Below are positions 1-10,728 of a DNA stretch of 64,000 nt, one piece after another. Origin of the DNA: Pholis gunnellus. Lineage: Eukaryota; Chordata; Actinopteri; Perciformes; Pholidae. A program made the position numbers and the translations under genes. Under the pieces are notes generated by a model, which worked only from the letters and a program-made list of their open reading frames with translations, did not search any database and was not told the DNA's origin. The first letter of the stretch is position 1. The number at the start of each line of letters is the position of its first letter. Location of the stretch: NCBI GenBank assembly GCA_910591455.2, contig OU342818.1, forward strand, positions 22,210,427 through 22,274,426. The letters run 5' to 3'.

Positions 1-1820
1 CCACATGCACTGTGCTGGCGTAATTGACGAGGCCGACCCGCGTGGCGCCCGAGCCGATCTCCAGGCTGTCCACCATGTCTTGCAGGAACTCCTTGGCCTT
101 TTCAAACTCAGCAGGGCGCACACTGCGGGAGCTGTCTATGATGAAGACCAGGTCTATGGGACGATTTCTGCAGTTGGATCGTGTTGCTGTAAAAACAACG
201 ATAAACAATATCTTAATTAGATTCAAGGTTTACATTCTGATGTATTTGTAGTGACGATACAGTAGTAAAACTCCACATGCATTACACATCCCTGCCAATA
301 TGTGCTGAACACACACTTACTAACGCAGACACACTTTATGAAACAAACACAACCAAATACTCAAAGATTTCCTTTTCAACTATATCAGTGGACTGTCATC
401 CTCTTCATCACAAACAAAACGTATGTTTTCAGCCTAATAAATGAGAAACAAACTTTATGAGACAAATAGCTTAAGGACATGTGATGTGACCCTTTGAACA
501 TTTGCCAAAAAGACCGGCCAAAACTCCACTTCTGTCTTTTGGGAGTCAAATGAACGCATGTTAGTTATGGCTAACGTTAAGTACCTTCGTCAGCTCCGAT
601 GGATTCAGCAGGGCTGCTGGAGGCAGGCTGCCAGGAGGACGCTTTGCGTTGCAGCTGTGAGAGCGGCTGGTGATGGGAGGACTGGTAGCGATAAAACCCG
701 GCATTACTGCCACCAGCTTTGCAAAGGGAGGTGGGGAGAGGCAGAGGGGAAAGCATTAGGAGCAGTAGTTACTTTGGTTTAATGATGGGCATGCATAATG
801 ATTATTGGCTTGATAACAGTTTTTCAATGCGAATATCACAGAAGGGAAAAGAGTTCTGCTCTATGCTTTTTGGGCTGTGATATTTATAGTTTTTCAGATG
901 ATGATGACAAATTTACTTTCTGCAAGACTGAACAAAAAAGTATAATTCATCTATTTAATTGTTGCCCATTTTTTTACATGATCTATTGTGTAAAACAAGA
1001 CGTGCAATTTTTATTGAAGGTAAAAATATATTTTGATCTTTATTATTTACTATTAACTAAATCATATTTTATTGTGAGCCTCTCAAATTACAACAAATAG
1101 ATAATGCATATCACTATAGCTAAAAACCTTCAGACATGGTCTGTCACCAAAATGATTCTTGTTTTATATATATGAGAATAAGAATAATAGAAATATATAT
1201 ATTTGGAAAAGCACTTTCTGTGTTTTTTCATGGAATGTATTAGTGACAGAATACAAACTGGGGCTACACAAAATCATACAAGTTCCTGGGATTATTAGTC
1301 AGTAATACAATTAATTAAAATATGCAAATTAATAATAATTATACAGTAGTAATAATAACAATAGGTGTAGTCAAATGTATGTAAACGTTTTGCACCAAAC
1401 TTGGACAAAAAACAAATGAGAAAATTGTGGCACGTGCACGAACATTGACAATGAACTAATAGTCACACATAACATCTGCAGGTCCAACCAACCTCCGTTG
1501 TCAGCCCTCCGTCTCTCCTGCCCCTGGTGGATGTTGGCCCCTGGTCGGGCCCCCTGCCGGGAGCCCCTGGCCCTGTAACCACCCGGCTGGACCTCTTGAA
1601 AAGTTGCAGCACTCGGTGCTTCGTCAGAGCTTTGCTCAATGGATTTGATCTCTTCAAAGCGTTGAGGGACCCGCGGCGCGATTTGCGAGGACACTCGCGG
1701 GATTACCGGACGGATTGAGTGGATCTGCCGGTTGCGGGACCCGAGCTGCGGGGAAGTCGCCAGAGTTCCCGCTGCCAGGATGCCAATGAGACAGAGCAGT
1801 CCCCACGTTAATGAGTTCAT
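1..1820 (-). CDS. matn3: Matrilin (probably matrilin-3), 5' part, cut by window start
   Basis: Secreted cartilage/extracellular-matrix adaptor of the matrilin family. Three exons are visible on the minus strand. Exon 1 (coding 1820-1493) starts at ATG 1818-1820 and encodes a signal peptide beginning MNSLTWGLLCLIGILAAG. It is followed by a basic, Ser/Pro/Gln-rich segment. Exon 2 (716-585, 132 nt) continues this low-complexity linker. Exon 3 (186 to window edge) opens the von Willebrand factor A domain with RPIDLVFIIDSSRSVRP, containing the DxSxS metal-site motif, and VGLVNYASTVHV. All junctions are phase 1 with GT-AG ends. An in-frame GTG at 1835 lengthens the frame but ATG 1820 directly precedes the hydrophobic core. 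Matrilin-1 has a very similar domain start; matrilin-3 is preferred because human MATN3 also lies on 2p. The rest of the gene is outside the window. Confidence 0.72.
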
Positions 1821-1880
1821 GATGCCCGCGCTCACAGTGGAGTTCCGTCTGGAGGTCCACTTCCTCAGCTGACTGTGTCC

Positions 1881-1888
1881 TATTTATA
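1881..1888 (-). promoter_or_regulatory. TATA box of the matrilin gene
   Basis: On the minus strand the sequence reads TATAAATA, about 60 nt upstream of the matrilin ATG at 1820. A start site about 30 nt downstream would leave a leader of roughly 30 nt. Position and match are seen in the sequence; use as a promoter is inferred. Confidence 0.5.
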
Positions 1889-3355
1889 GGGTCTCGTCCA
1901 CTTGCCCACAAGGCGTGGGGAACAAAGAGCCCAGAGACGTTTAGGGGGAAGTGAAGGAAGGAGTGGACAAGTGAGGGTGGTTTTAGTGATTCTGCACTAG
2001 AATTAAAAAAAAAAAATCTTAATTTAAGGACTTTGTAGAATGTTACAAAGTCTGAGACAATAATAATATATGTATAATAACCATAACTATATAGTATATA
2101 CATATGTTTTCATTAAATAATTGTGTATATATATATATATATAAATTTTTGTACTGTGGTTTTACGTTACTGTAGTAAAAGATTTGAGTAGCCTACTAAA
2201 ATCATTAATCCTGAGACGATATCACTGTTAATGTTAACAGTTGTATAGTTTAAATTTGAATTGAATTTTAAAGCAAAGTAACTCCAATTGTCCAAAAAGT
2301 TCCTCTTTTCTGAGCACCTTTAGGACTTTATGTCCAACAATGACCTGTTTATATGGGCCTGACTAGATCTACAAAATATAGTATTATCTCCATATTACTG
2401 TTGCTGTGGAACAAATTGCAATGATGACTCACCGTTAACTAAATCACACACCTTTCATTTTTGAGGCACAAGATAGAGGGCATAGTCTATGTAGCAAGTT
2501 GCCCTCTTGTGGAGTCTTTTGCAAACTGCGCCACAGTTATTCTATTTTGGGGTCACTGACCTGAATAAAAGGAGGTATTTCCTGATTCAAAATGTTGGAA
2601 AGACTGTACTTTTCCAACAGAACCAAGCTTAGAGGCTGTCCTGACTTCAGCGTAAATGGGTAAAAAAAATAAAAAGAAATATGGAAGAATTGAAATACTT
2701 GTGTATCACTCATGAAACAACTCTTGATTTAAAAAAAGCATATTAAAAAGCTGGGTGACACACAATAGAAACGTTTGTCATACTGTGTGACAAGTTGGTC
2801 TCAGGCAGGTCAAATGGCCTGACGTCATTTAAAAATAAATAAATAAATGTATTTTAAAAAGAACATGACGCGATCACCACTGAAGTATACTCACCAGATA
2901 GCAGAAGTTACATTTTCAACATTTTATTGTGAACTCACATGTTTTTTTTTTAAATATTCAAGATCATTCATAATGCTGCTCCCTTTCCCCTTTGTTATAT
3001 GTTTAATGTTTTTTCTACCTACCTGCCAAGGGGGCAGAAAATAAGAATAGAAAAGTTTAAGTTTATTTCCGCATCATCCCTATTCAAATAAGCAAACATA
3101 ACACACCAGACAAATACAGACACATGGCTTGTCTAAACTCTCATCCAGATAAGAAATCATACACACATTATTTAAAACCGAATGAATCCTCTCCTGTAAC
3201 TAATTCAAATCACTCTTACTGAGTAAGTGTCAGCGGTTGTTTTGCATCAGGTGACAGATTCCATCTGACAATGCAAATGATCCAGTCCGACTTCCCACAA
3301 GGTGCAGATATACGTAGCTGTTGTTTAGGAACCAGTCCTCTAGAGAGGGGAGCAA
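1889..3355. other. Intergenic stretch, matrilin to receptor pseudogene
   Basis: AT-rich sequence between two divergently oriented genes. It contains a short TA tract near 2127-2142 and several A runs. I see no coding exon, RNA gene or clear transposon end here. Confidence 0.5.
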
Positions 3356-5072
3356 ATGCCTGCATGTGTTTTCCCCTGTGTATCCACAATGCTCTTGTTA
3401 TTATGGGTCTCTGTGAGTATCATGGCTGTATTTTGCCCTTGTTTGGGAGAGAATGTTTCTCTACACGCATACTCTCCTGGGGACATCATCATTGGAGGAG
3501 TTTTCCCTATTCACGGAGAAACCGATCGTAGCACAGTGTCCGGACAACTCTCCTGTAGTGGGTAAGTATGCTCCCATCGAAATCAATCCATTTTACAAGA
3601 CTATAAGACAAACTAATCATTTCGGAAATTCCATCCATCCTCTGTCAATTTTTGTAACTATGACATCCAAAAGTTCATTCGCAGTCAAGTGATGATACAC
3701 GCCATCAGAGAAATAAACCAGCGCACGCCGAGGGTTCTACCCAACTTCACCATAGGGTATGACATCTATGACACGTGTGGAGACGTCAGCCTCGCCGTCA
3801 GAGCTACCCTCCAGTTGCTGAGGCGCCAGTCAGAATCTCAGAGCTGTTTAGTACCTACACGCTTTCAATCTGCTCTAACCGAACCCGAAACGAAGGCCGT
3901 GATTGGGGAATCTTCTTCTGAAGTGTCAATAGCTGTTGCACGAGTTGTTGCTGTGTCATCTGTTACCCAGGTTTGTCTTCTCTGTACCTGATGGTGTCAT
4001 ATTAACTACTGTTAGATAGAAATGCAAAAGTTTTGGGATGCCTCTGCGTCGTTTGAGATTAATGATGAGATTATGAAGCTTCCATAACATATAATGCAAT
4101 AGTGGTAATAAATATAATCCTTTGTCTTTCAGTTTAAATTCGTCACTGTTGCAAACAGCATGCAGAACAAATTCTACATGATTTTTTCCTGTTTGTTACA
4201 GATTGGCTATGGTGCGACTAGCCAGCTGCTTAGCAGGAAGTTGAAGTTCCCCACTTTTCTGCGAACGATACCCAGTGATGAACATCAGACAAAGGCCATT
4301 GCTGAGCTGGTTACCAAGTTCAATTGGAAGTCAGTGGCCATTGTAACAAGTGTTGATGAGTATGGGAAGTACGGAAGTGAGAACCTCGAGGACCTTTTCA
4401 GTAAAATGAAGGATGTCTGCAACGAATTCATCTTCGTCCTGCCGGGTAACTTTTCCCAGAACAATAACTGCCTGGCTGATCTGATGAGCAAAATCAATGA
4501 GTCCTCCGCTGAGGCCGTCATCTTGTTCACCAAGGAATCTAATGTTGCAGTCATAATGGTAGCAGCTATCGAACGCAGCCTCAACAGAACGTGGATTGCA
4601 ACCGATGCGTGGTCCACCTCTATGAAGGTATCTACACTGCCAGGCATTGAGGTGGCTGGGGAGGTTTTCGGGTTTGTCTCCAGGAGGAACGAGGTGCCTG
4701 GTTTTAAAGACTATGTCATCTCAATGTTCAACGGGACCACTAACGGCCTTCTAGAGGATTACCTGACTCATTGTCCACTCTGTTCTGATCAGCCTGAGGA
4801 GAACGGTGAAAGTAACTGCTCGCTAACTAACAACCAAACATCCAAGCAATGTCTGGACCCAAGCTGCTTGGCCAATTACATTGACCAGGATATGTCATAC
4901 AATATCTACTTAGCTGTTCAGGTCATTGCTGAGGGTCTTAGGAGCGTGCTAAAGTGTGACAACCATCACTGTGAACACAGCACCGAATTTACAGCCCAGG
5001 AGGTACAGTAAAGTTATCTTGCATTGCAAATTTATGTGAATTTTTGGAAATATGCTTATTTTCTCTCTTGCA

Positions 5073-5850
5073 GAGTTTAATGAGAAGATTGTTACCCCTC
5101 TCTCTATGTGGTAAATACAGTCCAATATTCACTTCGGTGACTATGGAGAGAAAGAGTCGGTCATAACCTGTGTTAACGTTCACTTCTCCCATTGGAGTTA
5201 CTGGACTGGTTTCCTTAAGCGGCAGGGCAGTGGTAAAACCCATGTGACACAGACACAGGAAGCTGCCTCTCAGTGGGCTGTCTCTGGTATAAGACTACAG
5301 CCAGCTGCTGGTTAGCTTAGTGTAGCATGAAGAGTGGAAACAGAGGGGAAACACCTAGCCTGGCTCTCCCCAAACAGTACCTGCACCTCTAAACCTTACT
5401 AATTAGCAGGTTATATCATTGGTTAATCCTTTTTTTCAAGAAGGATCGATGCTAGAATGTGTACCCACCAAAGGTTTTTTGTGTGCGAAACTCTTGCGAG
5501 GTGGTTAAGGTTAGGATAGGATAGGATAGGTTAGGATAGATGAAACACTCAATTTGCGAACGTCCGGCCAGATGGTTAAGGTTGTCTTATCCTCACCGGG
5601 GGGTTACTGGGAAAGTGGAAACTTCCACAAGTTAGCCTACTGCTCCTGGCCAAGAATAGTCCTTACATACATAAAACAGTAATAATGTGTTAATTGCTGA
5701 GCTTTAGAGGTGCTGGTACAGATTCTGTTATTGTTTAACAGAACCAGGCTGGCTGTTTCCAGTCCCTATGCTAAGCTAAGTTAACCAGCTGCTGGCCATA
5801 CAGCCTTATCGTATCGGTCTTCTCACCGAAAACTCTGCAAGAAAAGGAGT
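5073..5850. repeat. Two inverted copies of a teleost dispersed repeat
   Basis: The left copy runs from about 5073 to 5432 and contains CAGCTGCTGGTTAGCTTAG and CTAGCCTGGCTCT. The right copy, about 5690-5850, carries the same blocks in reverse complement (GCTAAGCTAAGTTAACCAGC). Both also share the block GCAGAGTTT...GAGAAGA at their outer ends. The left copy seems to hold about 150 nt of extra sequence (roughly 5125-5275). The pair lies in intron 3 of the receptor pseudogene. Related copies occur at about 22700-22890 and 23245-23480. Confidence 0.65.
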
Positions 5851-6894
5851 TAAATAAAATGTCTAACTACTCTTTTAAACAAACAAAAATGTATTTCTCA
5901 TTGTAATTTACTTACTCTGCAAAATTCTAAACTGAATGAAATATTTCATGTTTTAGGATTTGAAATGTTGCTAGTAATAGAGCCAATAACAAGAAACTTT
6001 CACTCCATGTTTGTCTCCACAGCTTTTTATGGAAATCAAGAATGTAAACTTCACTGTAAACAATACACATATATTCTTTGACTCCAATGGAGACCCCGGA
6101 TTAGGATATGATATTTTGTATTGGAACATGACTGAATCCAAACAGCACACACAAATAGAAACCATTGGAGAATACCTTCCGTATGGAAAAATCTAAGTCC
6201 CAGATGATCTTGTTAAAAATATGCACAGTGTGAAGGTAAGGTCAGAATCTCATTGTGTATTTATTTCTCAAAAAATGATGACATGTTGTACTAATTCTGT
6301 TTTGTCTTTTCAAAGGTATCGGTTTACAACTGTTCTAAAACATGTAAACCAGGGCAAGAGTTGAAAATGCAAAACAAAAGTTGCTGCAATTATTGTATTC
6401 CATGTGCAGATGGAGAGTTTTCTGCTAGAAAGGGTAAGTATTTTCTCCCCATATGAAATATCCACCACCTCAAATAATACAAATCCTATCTTCTAAGAGG
6501 ATCCCTAGTATGGATACATAAATGAGCATATCATCACATTCACGTAGGGAGAATTAGAATGGATTGGATCGCTACCTGCTGAGTGTACAACAAATTGTAA
6601 CAATAGTTTGAGATTGATATAACATAATTCGTTTCTGATAACCCAATATGGAAAATGTAAGAATTCTTGATTAAATATTGCTATTCTTAACAATTTTAAA
6701 ACCTGTTTTGTTAATGCTAAATGTATTATGGTGCACAATTTAAATGTATAGTTTGAGTCAACCATTACATATTGCATGATTTGAGGCCTAAACTCCACCC
6801 TGATATCAAGCTTAAAATGTTAATAGAACCATCATTTTTGCAGAGCCGAAATGACACATGAAATATGTATCACCAATCTGCAAAATTGTGGCTT

Positions 6895-7000
6895 GTAGAA
6901 AAGTTTCAGTCTTAACATTATTTGATCTCAGAGGTCCATTCGATACAGTCAACAAAAATGATTTACTGGACAGACTGGAAAGCTGGGTTGGACTCTTCTG
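6895..7000 (+). mobile_element. LINE reverse-transcriptase fragment
   Basis: The plus-strand translation contains VLTLFDLRGPFDTVNKNDLL followed by a WVGL block. This resembles the catalytic-core motif of non-LTR retrotransposon reverse transcriptases (typically DLSAAFDTVDH..LL). It is short, lies in intron 5 of the receptor pseudogene and has no intact ORF around it. Confidence 0.6.
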
Positions 7001-8267
7001 TGTAACATCTTCATGCAGATTATGGAAAACAACAAAACATTTTATACACAGCTATACTGTATATATACTTAAATATATGACAAGCCCTGAGTAAGTGCAT
7101 TGAACAAATCAATAATGTAAATGATAGTCTTTGGGATTGTATGATTTAACCAGACCTGTGATCTGCTCTGCTCTTTTGTAATGTTTAGTTCCTTTGGTAT
7201 CATTCATTCGTGTTCACTCTCCTCTCTTCTCGTTGCTTTAATTTAAATAACACTTTTTGATGGAATTCTATTCTTCCTGATGAATATGCTAAAAATTCTT
7301 CAAACTTTCCTCACGCCGTTAACTTTCTGTGTTCCCTCCCCATAGGCGAGGAGTGTAAACGATGCGGCGCAAAGCAGTATTCGTCTCCACAGAGGGATAG
7401 CTGTTTGGAGAAAACTGTCAAATTCCTACATTTGTCGGAACCCTTCGTTATCTTCTTGAGTGCCTTGGGAGTGTTCGGTATAACTGTTACCATTGTGTTT
7501 GCTGTTTTGTTTATCATCTATCAAGGCACTCCCGTTGTGAAGGCCGTTGGAGGCTACTTGTGCCTCTTGGAGCTTTTTTCCTTGCTGGCCTGCTTCTGCC
7601 TTTCCTTTAGCTTTGCGGGAAAACCCACCAATGGTTCCTGCATGGTAGGCCTGCCTCTCTTCGGCATCGCTTTCTCCCTCTGCATCTCCTGCATTCTTGC
7701 CAACCTGCTCCAGATCTTAGTAGGCTTCAGCTTTCAACTGAACAAAGAGTCCTGGGCGAAGAGGCTCCACCAGCTGGCGGCCGTGGTGACAATCGCCACT
7801 GGGATCCAGTTGGCCTTGTGCGTGCCATGGCTTTGCCATTATCCCTGCTGATGAAGAGATATTTAGGGAGAGCATCCTGAAGCAGTGTGAGAAAGGCTCC
7901 TATAAGTTCTTTATTGCCATGTTGGCCTACAATGCTTTCTTGGCCCTCATCTGCTTCCTGTTTGCATTCAAAGGCAAACAGTTGCCAGATTTGTATAACA
8001 ATGCGAGTTTGATCACGATCAGCATGCTGCTGTTTTTGATCGTTTGGATTTTTATTCATCCCCATTTATATCAGTTTGATCGCGCTGTACAAGAGTGCCA
8101 TCGAGAGCGCGGCCATCCTCATTTCCAGCTACAGCATCCTCGGCTGTCACTTGGCCCCGAAGTGTTACATCATGGTGTTCAGGAAAGAGCTGAATAATGA
8201 GAGCGCCATCACGGAGTACATCAGGAAGCATTATGAGCAGAAAGGCGTGGCCGTGGTGACATCATAG

Positions 8268-9026
8268 TGTCACACACACAGCCATAAATTATTTGCGGGT
8301 TGCCAGGAAACAATTATATGCACGTTTTCCCCGTGGTAAAATCATTAGTTCATTGATGTTTCTCTGACACTTGCAATGAATGAAATATAGCGAGTTAATT
8401 TAGCTGTAGTTTGGCTAGACAGATTTTTTGTTACCTTTTAATAGAGCCAGGCAAGCCGTTTCTCCCGTCTCCATTCTATGTGTGAGGCTAAGCCTTTGCA
8501 TTTGATAGCAATCATCTCATCTTACCCTCTGCCAGAATGTGAATTGAAAGTGTATTTCCTAAAACCCCAAACTATGTATTTAACAGTGTCGTCACACACT
8601 GATTGTATACAGAACCAAAGATGAAGACACAACTACATTGCAAACGCAAGGTACACATATGTTTGTGATATGGTTTTGTTTTGCTTTCTACCTACAATAC
8701 ACACTATTCAAATGGTGTATAGTGTACAATGTCAAAAGTGACTTTTTCTGTGTTTAATCTTTACATTTTTTATCATATTATCTTTCAGATGAGTCGTATA
8801 TAAGAGAATGTGTAGTGTCTGTGAAGACAGTGTTTCGTCGCGACGGGCTGTGTACTGTAAATAAATAAATACTTATATTTTCTTCGGACACTGCAGAACT
8901 GCACCTCCTTTGATCCTTGAGTTTGTCCTGTAAGGATAATTAATCTGCAACAAGATGGGAGACAACACAAAGACACAAACAAGTGTCAAATCAATACAGC
9001 CTGAATTTTCCCGAAAAACATGTATG

Positions 9027-9062
<36 letters not shown>

Positions 9063-9610
9063 ATAAATATAAGCTACATAATGACATATTTTTATCCAAT
9101 GCTCAAGTTTCTAACTGTAATAATAAAGTATTAGCCTTAACATTAATTGTAAAGAAGGCCAACGATTTCATGACGAAGACGTTAATACTAGTTTGGGATG
9201 TAATTTCACTGAAAGCTGTTATGGAGATGAAGTGACTCTCTGGAACAAAGTTCATTTGGTGTCTTTCAGATTGAGGCATGTTAAATAATCCAGCTGCTCT
9301 ATAAAAGGTCAGGATTGAGCTGGGGGGTCATTTACATACCAAACCACATCTGATCCAGAGTGCTGTTTGTAAAGGTTTAACTTAGGAGAGTATTCTACAC
9401 AAGTATGCAAAAATCAATTACCTTGTGTGCGTGTCTGAAACAGTTGTGAGTACAGATAACTGTACTCAAGCTCTTCCTGCTGTGAACACTAGATGGAGCT
9501 CTAAAAATATCCTGTAATTCATGTTCTATGGTCCATATTACTTTACAAGCAGTAATGTACTGGTTTTTCAAAATTTGTCCCATACGTTATAAAACACACA
9601 ACACCCATTC
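8268..9610. other. Intergenic stretch between receptor pseudogene and odc1 3' end
   Basis: Contains a TATG/TA tract at about 9021-9060 and a partial copy (about 8445-8500) of the GAGCCAGGC repeat also seen at 5690-5850. No gene is seen. The two flanking genes converge here. Confidence 0.45.
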
Positions 9611-9630
9611 TTCAGCTCTGCACCTAATGC

Positions 9631-10728
9631 TTTATTTATTAAAAAAATACAAAACTTCAAAAAAGTTTCCATAGGAAAGCGTTATGACTTTGCGATCCCG
9701 TCTCTTTCGTATCCATTTCAGATGTATGGTGTTCACACCTTAAATCATATCATGAGCAGACTTATACACGTTACAAAACAAATACAAAATAAGAATATTA
9801 AGGCGGAGAAGAGGAGAGGAGCAGTCTGCTTCTTGAGTCCCTGCGTTGTAAGTATTAATCCTGAAGATGTATTGTATTGTGGTGGATCCTGTAGTGTCAG
9901 GTGACCAGAACGATGTTTTAGTGTGTCCATAGCGCTGTCCGATTCATTCAAACGCTACAGACAAGTGTGTTTCTTGAAATATTGACATCTTGAGGATTAA
10001 CACTTGAGAGGTTCTGTACAGAAGTGGAGATCGTGGAAAAGATAAATATAAACATAGCAGCCATTTTTTGAGGATGTAAATCACCCCTCCAACCACCTCT
10101 TTGTAAGTTGACTCCAGATGTTAACAGGGTGTTAAAGGTCAGTCAGCACTGGCGATTGCCTGAGACTAAAGCAATTTTGCTGGTATTTAAATAATAGCAT
10201 GAGTGACCCGTCACCTCTTGACTTTTGCTACAGTTTCACGTGCTGTGAGCTCTACGGTCACGGGAAACATTGAGGGAAGTAGCTTTGCAATATATTCAGC
10301 AAAAGAGATGGTTTATCTACCCGCACTGTTTCAGTTTGGAAAAAGTAGCTTCTTCATTAACTACTGTACTCCAGTTCCAACAGTCAGTTTCCCTCAAAAT
10401 TGGTGCCGGGGGGGGGGGGGGGCTGCAGAAACGAGCTGGAGTACAGAGTTGCCCCGTAATACTCTGTCTGGAACACAGAGACGCTCAGAGTGTGATTCAG
10501 CCTCATTGAGTAGAGTTGAACCCCACTTCCATACAGAACACAGAAAGTTGTGCAGCAGCGTGTCCCTCTCATTCTCCTGTCAAGTAACTGGCCTTGAAAT
10601 GACAACGTACATTAGGGGAGAAAAAAAATAAAAATAAAAAAATACAGGACATACAGAACCCCTTGTCAATAATTTAGAACAAAAGGGTGCTAGGTCTGGA
10701 GAACATGGCTGTGATGTACAGTAGATGT
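9631..10728 (-). other. odc1: Probable odc1 3' untranslated region with polyadenylation signal
   Basis: On the minus strand AATAAATAAA is present at 9631-9640, about 1.1 kb past the odc1 stop codon. It is a good candidate polyadenylation signal. A 15-nt G tract on the plus strand (10408-10422), which would be C-rich in the transcript, lies within this stretch. The end of the transcript is inferred. Confidence 0.45.

Larger units (their letters stand above)
3356..8267 (+). pseudogene. GPRC6A-like class C G-protein-coupled receptor, disrupted
   Basis: The family is amino-acid/cation-sensing class C receptors, including fish olfactory forms. Six exons are recognisable: exon 1 3356-3561 (signal peptide, then SPGDIIIGGVFPIH), exon 2 to 3970 (GYDIYDTCGDVSLAV), exon 3 4202-5002 (venus-flytrap, FPTFLRTIPSDEHQTKAIAE), exon 4 6023-6235, exon 5 6316-6433 (cysteine-rich domain) and exon 6 from 7345 (seven-TM domain, FSLCISCILANLLQILVGFS, ending APKCYIMVF and a short tail, stop 8265-8267). 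Breaks: an in-frame TAA at 6194-6196 in exon 4; a frameshift near 7831-7835 consistent with loss of 2 nt; a second near 8051-8054 consistent with one added nt; and the expected exon 2 acceptor reads TTTTTGTAA instead of TAG at 3655-3657. Exon phases are otherwise intact, suggesting recent decay. Assembly error could explain single breaks but hardly all of them. Confidence 0.85.

Noticed and set aside
5500..5545. Interstitial telomere-like repeat (GGATAGGATAGGTTAGGATA)
   Set aside because: Unit is mostly GGATA, only a few copies, not TTAGGG; ordinary short tandem repeat.
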